Assembly (NCBI GenBank): GCA_004565275.1
Contig: SDOX01000155.1
Span: 35,738 to 99,737 of the forward strand
Reading direction: 5' to 3'
From: Nannochloropsis salina CCMP1776
Taxonomy: Eukaryota; Sar; Eustigmatophyceae; Eustigmatales; Monodopsidaceae
Length of the DNA stretch: 64,000 nt
Positions within the stretch are counted from its first letter, which is position 1; each line of letters starts with the position of its first letter. Positions 11,101-22,425 of this stretch are shown one piece after another. The translations under genes were made by a program, and so were the position numbers. The notes below the pieces were generated by a model that was given only the letters and a program-made list of their open reading frames with translations, had not been told where the DNA came from and did no database searches.

Positions 11101-12271
11101 CCCAAACAGAGAATATCTTCTCCCACCGCGACGGGAGAAAACGACAGGCACTATGAGGAAAAGAAAATACGGACGGGGGATGTTCTTCCACATAGAATGC
11201 CGCAGGCGGGAGATATCGGAGAGGCGATGAAAAAATTGCGCGAAACGCCAGGACGTACCGAGAAGTAGGCAGCGGGGGGGGGCGTGCACCCGAGCCAGAC
11301 GATCGCGTCTCGCGGGCCCAGGGTAAAGGCGATGTTGCAGAAGGAGAAGGGAATTGGCGACGTTTGGTTGAAAGTGGTGGATTTGCACAGGCCCTGCGGT
11401 GCGAGGAGAGTGGGGGGTAGGGAGGAAAGGGAGGGAAGGGAGGGAGAGGAGGGAGGAGGAAATGGAAGAGGACGAGTATGAGTCCCACACGCCGTGTGCT
11501 ACAAGATGCTTGTTCCACGTGGGGGAAGAGGAAAGGCTGTTCCACAGACGCCTCATTCCCTGGACGTTTCCATGTCAAGCTCCTGGCACGACCACACCGG
11601 CTCCATCGCCTTCCCTTTCCCTCCCCCTCTTCCTCCTCCCTCCCCATCCATTGAAGCATCGGTACCCACCAAAGGCTGGGACCATGTGGGAAACGAAACG
11701 GTTCCATATCTTCCGGCGGGGTTCCCGATTTGACGGTGGTTGAAGGTGAGGGTGCCCTGTAGATATGGAGAGAGGGGCGACACGACAATGAGCGGTGACG
11801 GATGCATCTTCTCACCAACCTTTGACTAAAATATTCATCACGTCATCGTCATGCGAAGATCTGAATTTCCGCTTGTCCTTGGCTGCTGGTTGACAATTAA
11901 CGATGTTTTTGTGCCTTGGGTAATTATACCCGCTCAAAGTATATAGGGATAGGCATTTTCGTCTAAACATTCAAAATCCTCTCATGCTTTTTTTTCATGC
12001 AACGCTTCCCGTACAATAGATGCCTGGCGACAAAAGAGAAAAACGCCCCCGTCATTGTGCGGCATTGTGCGTGCGTTCCCTTTTCTCCGTGCCTCACCTG
12101 AATCACTTGGAAGTCTTCCGATTCCCTCAAGCTTCCCAAGGCATCCTCGACAAGCATCTCCCTCTCCTGGGCCGTCGTGTCACATCGAATCCCTCCTTCG
12201 ATGACAACGACAGTCATGGCCAGTAAGAGCACCAGAAACACGGCCATCGTGCTCGAGTACTGAAATCTCAT
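8183..12271 (-). CDS. Secreted protein of unrecognised family, 12 exons
   Basis: Exons in transcript order: 12271-12098, 11756-11670, 11393-11259, 11036-10940, 10847-10771, 10700-10585, 10259-10163, 9993-9891, 9740-9533, 9260-9076, 8839-8799, 8488-8183. All phases agree and give about 541 residues. The exon 10 donor could instead lie at 9088. The N-terminus (MRFQYSSTMAVFLVLLLAMT, ending VVVIEGG) is a signal peptide. Recognisable stretches are GRYGTVSFPTWSQPL, GLCKSTTFNQ, IVWLGCTPPPAAYFS followed by IRSYVAFRFSP, NSTGGPEDPF, AFWVQDKSDAFAWQFRV and NRTFVVMGVNQPR. The Cys-Thr-Pro-Pro turn followed by Tyr-Phe-Ser and Arg-Ser-Tyr looks like a conserved family signature, but I cannot name a domain. 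Several Cys and N-glycosylation sequons fit secretion or a lumenal location. Confidence is high that the gene is real, nil on function. Confidence 0.72.
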
Positions 12272-13889
12272 AATCTAAACTGAGGTGTGCGAGTCCTCCT
12301 TTGTAGATACAATAAGTTTCACCTGCAGCCAAATTCGTGTCCATTTAGATAGGCTTGCAATGAGAATCAATTATTGAGAAAGGTTTGTATCAATTGCACA
12401 TGTCTTGAAAGCGCGCAGGCTTGCTGATATTTATGCCAAGCGACTGGGTTTTGAATCACGTCAGGGACATACACATCATCACCCGGGAATACGACATGAT
12501 ATAGTACGTCACACATGTCCTTCTTCTTGGTCTTTCCCAGAAATGGAGTCGCGCTCCGTAGATCTCCGCCATATATTGAAATGAATTAGGCTTGAATTCA
12601 TAGGAACCATCATACAGGGACTTGGCATCAATGGCTTTGGTAGATGAGCACCAATTATGCGATCATTCGTTTATAGACGGATTCATTTCGGTGAGGAGAC
12701 CTCCTGGAATGACGTAAAAATACCTTGCTTCTCATATTTCGTTCTAATCTACGATGATTCAGGGTTCTGTCTCTATGCAAAATGTTTCACTGTTATTTTC
12801 TTATTGACACAAAGCGCTCTACGAATCACTTTTTGGCTCCGACGCTCGTAAAAAATTCTGTTTACAGATTACGACGTCTCAAGCGCGGGTGGACACTGAT
12901 GGAACATATTATGTACAATCTTAAAAATGATTGAATAGTTCTTCCAAGTGTTTGATGTCGATTTTAGGCGCTTTATCTTTGATAAGCACCAGCCGATATG
13001 ACAGCAGCGCAGAGCTCCCAAGTGCGCAGGCGCCTGCCCGCACTTTCATCTAGCAGAACAAGGCGAAGTGGCTCAAAAAGGGGCTGTAAGTGTAGAGACT
13101 TCGACCGTGGCATGATGAGAAGAACGAGTACATGTTTAAAAGATCCAAATTGTTTTTCGCTTTCATTCAACATTAACGGAGTGAACTACCCGAATTTTTC
13201 CGGTCAGGGAGGAGGCGCCTTAGGATCCGACGGCTATCGAGGGCAATCCGCGACGATACGGCAGCATACAGAAAATTCGCGAATCAAAGGGCAGGAAGAA
13301 AACCAAATTTAGAGCAGGGAATAAAGAGGGGGGATAAAGGAGAAGACGATGTATTCCATTCCGCTCTCTTTCCCCTCCCCCCCCATTTAAGAGAGTCCGT
13401 TTCCGCTGCTATTCGTCATTCCGGATGATAAAGGTTTCCACTCTGCATAGAAGCTCTATTTAGGCAACACTGACGAGAAATGCTCTGAGATTGAGGAGGG
13501 GGACGGACGTGAAGTCGCTTCATCGTGTAACCCTGCTGGTTGCCCTGGCCGTCTTGCCGTGCTCTCCTTTTGTGGGAGGGGGAGGTTAAGCTGTGGTAAC
13601 AACATAGGTCATAGCACTTAGAGCTCTATTACTACGATGCTGAAGTTGTAGATACCAAAAGAATTAAAGTGAGTAAGGGCGACTATTTTTATCATGGTGA
13701 ATGGGGGGCGGCCCATTTTTTGGCCACATCGCCATGTCATGCCACAGCCTAGCGACCTCCTCGATAAAGGAAATGCTCATCGCAATGCTCATCTCAGGAT
13801 AGCGACCACTTCCTCCATAATCCCCTATCATGTCTTATACTGATTTTTATCACCCACAGGCAAGGCTTCCGGTGGAGTCAATCGTCGTC
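12272..13889. promoter_or_regulatory. Divergent intergenic region
   Basis: About 1.6 kb between the minus-strand secreted-protein gene and the plus-strand AIM24 gene. It should contain both promoters and the AIM24 5' leader. An AG at 13858-13859 after a pyrimidine-containing tract may be a 5'-UTR acceptor. No supported coding region was found. Confidence 0.4.
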
Positions 13890-15290
13890 ATGGCTTCGCA
13901 TTTGCGGCCGTCAAGGTTTTGCCTTTCCCTCCTGCTCCTTGTGGGGGCCCTCGGGGTCCGAGCAAGCATTCACATGTCCGTCCTCTCGCCGGGAACGCCA
14001 CAAGCGTGCTTGGATGTTCATTTCGAGGCGCGGGAGGTGGTATCTCCCTCACTGCACATCGATGCTCGGGCCCTTGTTTCCAGATCTGCTACTCTTTCCC
14101 TTTCGTCCTCCTCCTCTTCCTCCTCCTCCTCCCAGCCCGCGTGGCGCCCAGGCAAGCCCCCACCGCTAAAGAACCCTTATTCTACAGCACCGCCCTCTTC
14201 AACAATGGCTCGCATTTCTCTGCGAAGAGGAAGCAAGGGGGGGAATGTCATATTGGCTCCAGAGGCGCCTGGTGACGTGATCGTTTGCGACCTATCCTCT
14301 TCCCCCCCCTCAGCCAACCCTGTCCCATCGCCCAATTTCTCTTCTTTACCAATTTCGGCATTGATAGTGGTGCGAGGAGCGCATGTCCTAGCTCGGGAAG
14401 GGGGCGTACAAGTGGGAGAAGTCGTAGACAGGCAGCTCCTGAGAAATTTCCAGTTTTCCAGCAGGATACAAGACGCAAGGCCGGCTGGGGCGTCGGACAT
14501 GGATGTGGGGGACATTCAGCATCGTCAGCAAGCAGTTCAAAATCGAGAGCAGCCGCTCTTACAGCGGTATTACGGCGACGGTGAGGAAACTTTTGCTAGT
14601 GGGAGAAAGTGAGGGAAAGGGGGGATGGGAGCAAGTGATCGGGATCGCGTGTTTATTTTTTTAAGGGCCCTGTGCATGGGCGCCAATGAACTCGACAGCT
14701 CTTTCACTTGTCGCGCCTCCCCTCTTGTCAGGCAAGCTTGTCCTCTCCGCTTTTGGCTCCATCCTGCCCGTGGCGCTCTCGGAGGGGGAGGAGCGGGTGG
14801 TCAAGGCCGGCCATGTCTTGGCATGGGCCGAGACCACAGGCGTCAGCTTTGGTGGGTGCGGAGGGGAGGGCTCTGTGGTCCCGTCCCAGGAGAAATCTTG
14901 AACGACGTTTATAGATACCACGCGCCATGACCGTTCTCTTGTCCTTCCCCAGGTCCCGCCCCTCCGCCTCTTTCTGCTTTCTCTCCCTCTGCTGTCCCCC
15001 CTTCGTCTCCCCCGACTCCGCCTTCCTCCTATCTTTACACCCTGCGAGGCCCCGGGCTGGTCTACCTCCGCTCCCACTCCCCTTCCACTTTTCGAAAATG
15101 GACTAGTGCCAGCCGGACTTCCGAAGCCATAGGAAGGGCGTCACCCCCGGCTGTGGCATCGTCCTCGCTGGCTCCCTCTGGGGAGAAAAGAGAGAGGAGG
15201 AAGGAGAGAGAGAGGGAGGGGAGCGAGGCGATGGTGGCAGATTGGATGGGCAGAGAAGGGCTTGGAAAGCGCTTAAAGTGGAAGATTAGA
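13890..15290 (+). CDS. AIM24-family protein with N-terminal signal/targeting peptide
   Basis: Exons 13890-14580, 14732-14851 and 14953 onward. The AIM24 (TIGR00266-type) core is clear in the second and third exons: GKLVLSAFGSILPVALSEGE, then VVKAGHVLAWAETTGVSF, then TLRGPGLVYLRSHS near the end, where family members carry GPG-x-V-x-LQ-S/T. The first exon has a leader (MASHLRPSRFCLSLLLLVGA) and a long Ser/Pro-rich spacer, with a possible upstream ATG at 13830. Family members are linked to mitochondrial architecture in yeast; bacterial homologues are of unclear function. The leader here suggests ER or plastid rather than mitochondrion (inference). The third exon reaches a TAG at 15288-15290 in frame. 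A strong donor (GTAACT at 15294) lies just past it, so the true 3' end is unresolved; see the next feature. Confidence 0.68.
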
Positions 15291-15492
15291 AGGTAACTCA
15301 GAAAGCTAGGGGGGGAGGAAGGAGAGGGGGGGGAGGGAGGGAGGGAGCGAAGGGGCGGGAAATATTTTCCTAGGTTGATGACACAAGTTTTCATGCATGA
15401 TGTATTTGGAAGACTTGTGGGCGATAGGTTCGTGCCATTGCTGATGGCAGCACCCATTCCAGCGCGTAAAATTGCTCCACCCTACTTACGCC

Positions 15493-16129
15493 GAGATGAC
15501 GGCTTTCATGCCTTCTGTCTTCCTCCTTCTCTCCCCTTCCAGCCTCCTCGCGGCCTGCCTCTCCGCCCTCCTCTTCGTGGCGGGCATACAAGTCGCCCAG
15601 GCCCTCTTGATGGAGGGACCTGAAGGCCTGAAAGACGTCCCGAGAAACATCATGCTTCTCCTCCGGGTATGCTTCCCGCCCTTCCTCGTCCTTACTCATC
15701 CATGTCGTGGCCTATCACAACCCATTTTCTCCGTCTTGATCCTTTTTTCTTCATGCTCACGCTTTTTGCTCTCAACGTTTAAGATGCTCAGTCTCGCGCC
15801 TTCTTGGTTGGATGCATTACTCTCCTGAAACACGCCCTCCGTTTCCTTCTGTCATCCTTTTTGCTCAGGGCATTCAAATGGGGGTCATGAAGCTAAGCGA
15901 GGGCCTCGTCGACCTCTACCGCTCGGACGTGTCACATCGGATTCGAGCAGCCTTCTCTACTGCTGCGGCTACGGCTGCTGCTGCCGCCACGGGGAGGGGG
16001 AACGACACACAGGAACAGAAATGCACGCTGGATGCAGGCAATGTCCAGAGTCTTGCCGCAGAAGGGTGGGAGAAAGCCGGCGAGAGAGGAGGGGAGGGAT
16101 TGCGGAAGACGAGAGAAGGTCTCTGGTGA
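15493..16129 (+). CDS. Hydrophobic exon pair: C-terminal part of the AIM24 gene or a separate small gene
   Basis: A strong acceptor (C/T tract, AG at 15541-15542) opens an exon 15543-15666 with a membrane segment (LLAACLSALLFVAGIQVAQA). It is spliced in phase to 15869-16129, ending ...KTREGLW. The frame is also open upstream to an ATG at 15493, which would give an independent start with a signal anchor. Joining to the AIM24 exon needs a phase-2 donor. The obvious one at 15294 fits only if the AIM24 frame is corrected by an extra small intron or a sequence error between 15100 and 15290. After the membrane segment the protein is amphipathic, then Ala-rich and Lys/Glu-rich. No family recognised. 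Confidence 0.4.
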
Positions 16130-16760
16130 CAGACGCAGGGCACTTAAAGTACATTTTTATTCCTGTAACACGAGGAAAACTTAAAATAAAAGTTTGCAGA
16201 GGTCACGCTGAGGTATCGAACCCCCGGGGCAGAAAGGTCGTGTGGAGCTTTCATACTTTTTTTGGCGTGATAGTAGGGAGCCTTATTCTCAATGCCGGAA
16301 TTTAAATGTTCAATTTTTTCTGGAAAGAGGGCTTGTGATGAAATCTCTCCCTCATCCTTAAATATACACTCATTTCAATATGTCCGCCTTTGTGGAGGCG
16401 CCTCCCGTATCTACAGAGCCCCACGTATCGGTTCATACTCATCAAATATTCCTGTCGTGTGTGCATTTCATGGTTTTTTCGTACATCATGGTATCACCGT
16501 TCTTGATCTATACCCTGGCTACTATGTTAACTTTATTTTTCGCGACATCCCCCTTGTATGAATCTAGAAGTCTCCTCAAGGGAAGTTCCAGACGATGGAG
16601 CTGCAGGCAACGTGCTAGAAAATACACAGTGCACAATTTTCTTATTTTCGAACCTCCTATGTTTCTGTAAATTTAAAGGGGTCACATGGCATAAACGTAG
16701 GTAGGAAGTCAGGGCGGAAGATGCGAATAACCCACAGTTCGCTCGTCTCTGCATCCAACG
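16130..16760. other. Intergenic, convergent 3' ends
   Basis: No supported gene. A 70-base segment around 16199-16268 superficially resembles a tRNA on the minus strand but lacks a D-arm; see rejected items. Confidence 0.4.
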
Positions 16761-17201
16761 CTATTCCGCCACTGGGACTACTAGCAAAGTGGCCATGCAG
16801 ACATGCAAAATCGTGGCTAGCACATGTGCACCTACATGGCACGCATCTCGTCTTTTCCAACACGTGTGTTCGAAGCTTTTTGCTGTGAAATACAAGCCTA
16901 ACGCCGCCAAAAGAGCAGTACAGCATCCTCCCAGGGCAAGTACACTTTCCCTTGACATCTGATTGGGTGTTGCTGATGACAGGATGTAGACATCAAGACA
17001 TACTCCTACAGCTATAGTACAACGATCAAGCCACTTGGCCAGCTCGGAAGTGGAGGCATGGTTCCATATAGATGTGAGAATGCCGCCTATTACCGCGCAT
17101 GTCCATGTCTTCGTAGAAGTATTTATTTGAGAAACTGTCAACACCCAGATGTGGAACGCACCACAGAAAAGGGCCGAGGCAAGGAGGGCGCTGTTTGCCA
17201 T
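16761..17201 (-). CDS. Small multi-pass membrane protein with CREST-hydrolase residue pattern (alkaline-ceramidase-like)
   Basis: Single-exon gene of 146 residues with about four or five membrane segments. It carries all the residues that define the CREST superfamily (alkaline ceramidase, PAQR receptors, Per1, TMEM8) at matching spacing: Ser44-x3-His48 (SIWNH), Asp59 exactly 11 residues after that His (WLD), and His122-x3-His126 (HVGAH). In alkaline ceramidases the equivalent residues bind zinc and form the active site; Ser-x3-His and His-x3-His flank the bundle and the Asp sits 11 residues after the first His. The usual family member has seven membrane segments and about 260 residues, so this is either a minimal member or one exon of a longer gene. 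A hydrophobic 98-codon minus-strand frame at 17277-17573 lies just upstream but has no clear junction. Confidence 0.55.
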   Translation of the reverse strand: MANSALLASALFCGAFHIWVLTVSQINTSTKTWTCAVIGGILTSIWNHASTSELAKWLDRCTIAVGVCLDVYILSSATPNQMSRESVLALGGCCTALLAALGLYFTAKSFEHTCWKRRDACHVGAHVLATILHVCMATLLVVPVAE

Positions 17202-19189
17202 CCCTGTGATCGTTTTGATTGATAACCACTTGTAACATTAATTGCGCGGACGAGAAGGAACTTAGAGTGGGATGAATCAGCCGTGTGATGCATGATAAAA
17301 TAGATATACGACCAGCCATCCGTCTATCCTGAGGGTTAGATAAGAAATAGTTGAATGCAGAGCTGTATAAATGGATTTTCTATCGCCCTCACAAATTATA
17401 ATTACGGGCCGCTCGAGCTCGCAGTCGGGTAAGCAACTCACTATCCGTTTTATCTCCCCTTCAGCGAGAAGTAGAACACAATAGACATGAAAAAGATAAA
17501 GCACAGCAAAGAAGATCACAAGTCCTGCATTTCTGCCATATTCAGCAAGAATACTCAAGGACCATGCATGCATGATACATCGTTAGAAAAAAGCAACGAA
17601 ATAAAAGTGAAAATGTCCCAGGATCGGTGCTCATTGGCTGTGAATCACACTCTTGTTAGAACCGCAGGCCTCTCCATCCTTCCCTCCCTCCCAGTATGTC
17701 GATAGGCGATTGAATTTCACTTTCTCGAGCTCCTGGGCGCTGGTGTCTTCCACAAAAAAGGAGAACCCCCACCGTGCAGCCCCCCCCCCCAACCCCCAAC
17801 AACCCAATAACCCCAACCACAAGCGGGCGCCAGCGCTCTGTGAGACACTTTGCCGAAACGGCGCTCTTCGGTGCGCAATGAGCGCCATGGCATACATGGA
17901 ACACCCAACACACTTGAGAAGAATTCTTGAAAAGCAAGCGATGCTAACTCGCTCCGATTTTCCTCCTAAAAGAACTAATTAGCAATTAATTTTAAGAATA
18001 TAAACTTCAGACCGTGAAAATAGAATTTCAGATGAAGATCTTTGAGGAGATCCTCGTTCATGACTTCCACGCCTGATGTTGCTGTTGGTTTCTCAGACCA
18101 CGTCGGAGGGCCGTACGTTTCTTGCCATGAATGTGTCCGCAAGCTGAATGATACCACACGCGACACATCCAAAGCATTTTCGTCGCACCATAATCAGCTT
18201 CTCCGCCATGGTCAGGCTTTGATTCCGATTCATAGGAAGTCGCCGTCGCCGTCGGAGGCGGGGTGCATGCCGGTTCACGTATAACGGAACAGCGTGCACG
18301 ATATGAGATGCGACGGCCCCGGGGCCGCGCGAGGGAGAACGGCAATGTGACCTCCCTGGACAATTTATTGCCACCCTCGTGTCGATTGTACACACCGTAT
18401 GGAAGACGACGGCATACGTGGTGTTGAGATTTGTTGCACAAGGCGGGGTCTTGCACGTCGAGAGAGGGACGGTGGAACAAATGGCGGTGACTGCATGCAC
18501 GACAACCGCTGAGGTCGGGGCCCCGTGATATCACTAAGCCTGCCCGCTCAGGAATTTTCTAGTTTCCTCGTGTGAAGGACGTTGAAGAGCGATGTTGACA
18601 GCCTGGTGACTTCGATAACGCAATTTTGCGGATGTGGGATTTATACGAAGAGAATCTGAGCAAGGTGCTGTCTCATGTCGACTGAAGTTCACCTCTTGTC
18701 GTTTATATGTCCTTTCTCCCACTTCCGCTTCGCATGCTTGCATCCAAAGACGGAAATTTCGGTGATGGTAGCAGGTGTAGCACAGACACGTATAAGATAA
18801 AACGTCGGAGGCAAGGCTCCAGCAGGGAAAGAGTGACGGACAAGGTAGGTAGGCATGGAGCAATGTGAGCCTACTTGCGATACCACGCACCACAATACGC
18901 GTGAAGGTGTCTACCTGGTCTCGTCCAAACGTGGCACAACGCTACACCTCACCCGCCCATGTCTTCGGCCATGTCATATGTATCGCTTCCGTCGTCAACG
19001 TGCTCACTCCCACTCGCATGGCCCCCCTGTGCCATCTGGTTACCTCAGTTTTCTCAAGTACGCCTCCCTTGTACACGCTTCTCTGTCTTAAACCACCCAC
19101 ATCTGCTCCATTTGTCTGTTTTACACCCCCTTCCTACCGACGCTCGTCCTTTATTTGCTTGCCTTCGGACATACACAGACAGAGGAGTT
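17202..19189. other. Intergenic, about 2 kb, no secure gene
   Basis: Holds several overlapping reading frames of 60-160 codons on both strands (for example 18042-18284 plus, 18058-18534 minus, 18534-18893 minus), none with recognisable domains or a consistent splice pattern. The last few hundred bases should contain the promoter and 5' leader of the cyclin gene. Confidence 0.4.
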
Positions 19190-22100
19190 ATGGGGGCAGC
19201 AGTCTCGCATCCCTTTCTCTCTGCCTCTTCCACCCACCACCAGCAGCTGTGGGGGAAGGAAGGGGGAACTCGGAGAAGGGGAAGCGGAAGGGCTGGTAAA
19301 AACAGGGGATCGACGGTCCATGGTCTTAAGGGCGTGGGAACGACGTCCTCGCCACCGGTGGACATTCCCGCGAGTCCGGGTGAGGTGGAGGAAGGACGCG
19401 GGGGAGGTGTGAAAGGAGGCGGGGAAGGACGGGACAAGAAGGCAAGGGAGGGGGAAAGGGTCGAAGAGAGTCGAACAGGCGAGGGTGGGGCGCCAGGGGT
19501 GCGTTTCGTTGCCACAGAGGGCTTGGGCGATCCCCAGGCCGAGCACGAGGTGTTCACGCCCTCCTACGCGGCATACACGCCGTCGTCGCGGAAGACACAC
19601 GGATTGAGGTGAGGAGGAGGGAGGGGAGGAGGGGGGCGGGGGGGATCCGAGGGAAGGCAGGGAGGGGCCGGAGGGAGGAGGGATCTCGTCTTATCACGGC
19701 GCTGATGTACGTCTAGCTTTCGTAGAGTGGCTGCGTGGTGGGCTGACACCTCTCTCTCTCTTTCCCGGTGCATACGTGCTATCCTGCAGCTACAAGTCAC
19801 CCGAGAGGCGGCAACGGCATGTTTTGGCACCGCCCTCGAGTGTCTCGCGTCCCAACGTTGGTGAGGAAGAAGGGGGGGGGAGGGGGTCAGGGAGGGAGGG
19901 AAGGGGGGAACGGAAGGAAGGAGGGAAGAAGGGAAAGCAGGAAGTAGAGATATAATGCAGAAGCGCGTTTGCCTAACCCAGTTGCCGTGTGCCTTCCGTT
20001 GCTCGGCTGGATATTTTTGCCGCCTCCCCCCTACCACTGGACAGACGACGCACTCAGGCGGGTCTCCGTCGTCCTCCACCAGCACATAGCCACCTGCGAA
20101 GGGCGGCTGGCACGTTTGAAGGCCCTGCGGCGGCGGCAGGTGGGTAGAGAGAGAGTGAGGAAGGGGGAAGGAACAGCGGGGGGGAGGGGGGGAAACATAT
20201 GTGTGGCATAGGCCCGGAGGATGACGAGTGCCGAGGTGATGAATTCGATAGGAATGGAATTGCTGGGTCTGACCTCACTCTTCAAACGGGCAGCGCCAGC
20301 GTCGACGGCAAGTGCGCGCAGAAAGGAAAGAAGCACTGCGGTCGCGGAGGCAGCAGCTTCTAGAAGAGGTACGTCGCGCGCGTATCTCCTTCCGCCTCGT
20401 GACTCTTGCAGGACCAAGTCTCATACAGATGCAAGCCTCACTTCCCTTCATTTATATCCTCACCTGCCCTCTTCAGTCTTCGTCGCACGTCCCCCGTGCC
20501 GCTTCCCCTTCCCTTTCCATCCTCTCCTCCTCCTCCTCCCACAGCGATGACGAGCTTCTCGACGACGAAGCCTCCCTGTCCACCACGCAGGAGGATGAGG
20601 TACACGTGCTTTCCCTCTTTCCCCTTGTCCTCCCTCCCACTCGCCTCCTTTGTCTGGTTCTCCTGTTGGGTGTGGGAGGCGAGCGCTCACGTCTCTTTCC
20701 CCGCCTCCTAGGATGAGGACGTGGATGAGGAGGTGGAGGGAGAAGAGGAAGAGGAGATCAAGATGTTTGACCGTACGAAAATGAAGCTTTTCCGGGAGGA
20801 GGAATTTGTCTCGCCCCAGTACCTCTATCGTTTTGTCCGTGTCCCTATCGCCCGCCCAGGCATCTGCTACAGGTAGGGTCGCCCTCCCCCTCTCCCTCCT
20901 ACTTGTCCTTCCCTCTCTCCCCCCCTCCCTCCCCCCCTCCCTCCCCTCATCTTGATCCGCCCTTGGTCTCGTTGACGCGCGTTTTCCCCCTTTGCTACTT
21001 CCTTGGCAGCATGAAGCAGATCAAGACACCTTACCACCTGCCCTCCCTGCACGAGATTTATCACTTTTTACGGACCCTATTCAAGAAAGCTGCGCTATCG
21101 TCGGAGTGTGCCCTGGTCTGCCTCATTTATGTGGAGAGGTAGGGAAGAAAGTGGGATTTAAAAGGAGCGATAGTGGGTGGGAGGGGGAAGAAGGATGGAA
21201 GGATAGGCTTGATGGTTCAGAAGGCGGTGAGCTGAGGCCGTGGAGGAAGTGAGGGCGGGAAAGAGGAGGAAGGGAAGAAGCGATAAAGGAAAGAAGATGG
21301 CGATGGAGAAGTAAGGCTTGACTGCCTAGGGCAGAGTAGTGGGATGATAGCATTTTCCAAGATCTTGTGCACAGGGGCGGAGACGGGGAATGGACAGGGG
21401 GGGTTGCCGATGCGCCAGAGAGCCAGCATGGACCTTGCACCGGCTTGGATATTGTCTTAGAACCTCGTCACGCATGCCCGTACATTATCATTCACACCTG
21501 ATGCGAATATTCCCGCGCTTTTTACCACCCGTAGGCTCATGGAGGTGGCCCATGTGCCTCTGGTTGCTATCACCTGGCGGGCCATCGTCCTCTGTGGATT
21601 GCTCCTTGCCTCGAAAGGTAGTTGAACCTCCTTGCCTGGATCAACCCCCTCTGAGTGTCTTGTCAACCCACATATCTATGACACCTGTGATGGAGGGGAG
21701 TCGTCCCGCTTGTTTTTCAACCTCGGCTACTCTGACTCTCTTGGAAGACCTCTTCTCGTCAGAACTCTGCCTTACCATCATTCCTTCCCAATTTTCCCGC
21801 CCTCGTTCAGTCTGGCAGGATCTGCCCTCCTGGAACGTGGAGTTCTCCCAAATTTTCCCGCAATTTTCTCTCCAGTCCATCAATCGGCTCGAGCGCCTCT
21901 TTATCAATCAGCTCAAGTGGGACCTGTACATATCCTCCTCCCTCTACGCCAAGTACTACTTCGCCCTCCGGAGCCTGTACGAGCAGGTAGGTTCCTCTTT
22001 ATTCTTTGCTGTCCTTTTTAGACGGAGAACCAGGGTTGTGTCGATGGGCGTCTCCCGGTTCTGACACGTTTGATTTTTTTTCTGTTCTCTTTCATACACC

Positions 22101-22425
22101 GGACGAAATCATTTTTACGACACGGGGGCCTTCCTGCGGCCACTTTGCACCCACAAACCTTCCTTCCTCCCTCCCTCCCTCCTTCCTTCTTTCTTGCCCT
22201 TGTCCTCTCGCACGTTTCTTGGTCCTCCATCCGCAGAAAGATATCCGACGTCGCTACAACGCCTTTGTACTGGAAGGCTCGCTTTTTCACGCCAGGCCGC
22301 CACCGCCCCATCCTCCTTGTCACCAAACCTCCCTCCCCGGGAATGTACCCAAAGCGGACGAGATCTCGATGAGAACAGGCGTGGTAGCGGACGACCTCCG
22401 GGACTTATTTTCAAAAAGTGTGTAA
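19190..22425 (+). CDS. Cyclin-Y-like protein, putatively N-myristoylated
   Basis: Exons: 19190-19608, 19790-19860, 19982-20139, 20294-?, ending 20599, 20712-20872, 21010-21138, 21535-21617, 21811-21986, 22237-22425. The cyclin box spans the last four exons: LHEIYHFLRTLFKKAALSSE, CALVCLIYVERL, TWRAIVLCGLLLASKVWQD, WNVEFSQIFPQFS, LYAKYYFALRSLYEQ. This is the Cyclin Y (CCNY) pattern, whose partner kinases are CDK14/16-type (PFTAIRE/PCTAIRE). The start was set at 19190 because it gives Met-Gly-Ala-Ala-Val-Ser, a myristoylation-type N-terminus as in animal cyclin Y (MGNTTS), implying membrane recruitment. The middle is Ser-rich and acidic (SDDELLDDE). One junction is unresolved: a good donor at 20369 and a good acceptor at 20544 do not agree in phase, whereas reading straight through 20294-20599 stays open. 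All other junctions fit. Confidence 0.8.

Noticed and set aside
16199-16268. tRNA-like segment on the minus strand with a GGTTCGATACC T-arm and a nearly paired 7-base acceptor stem
   Set aside because: No D-arm or anticodon stem can be drawn; chance resemblance or a very old tRNA relic at best.
18042-18893. Overlapping frames on both strands, some Cys-rich
   Set aside because: Frames on opposite strands compete, none has a domain, and no splice sites tie them together.
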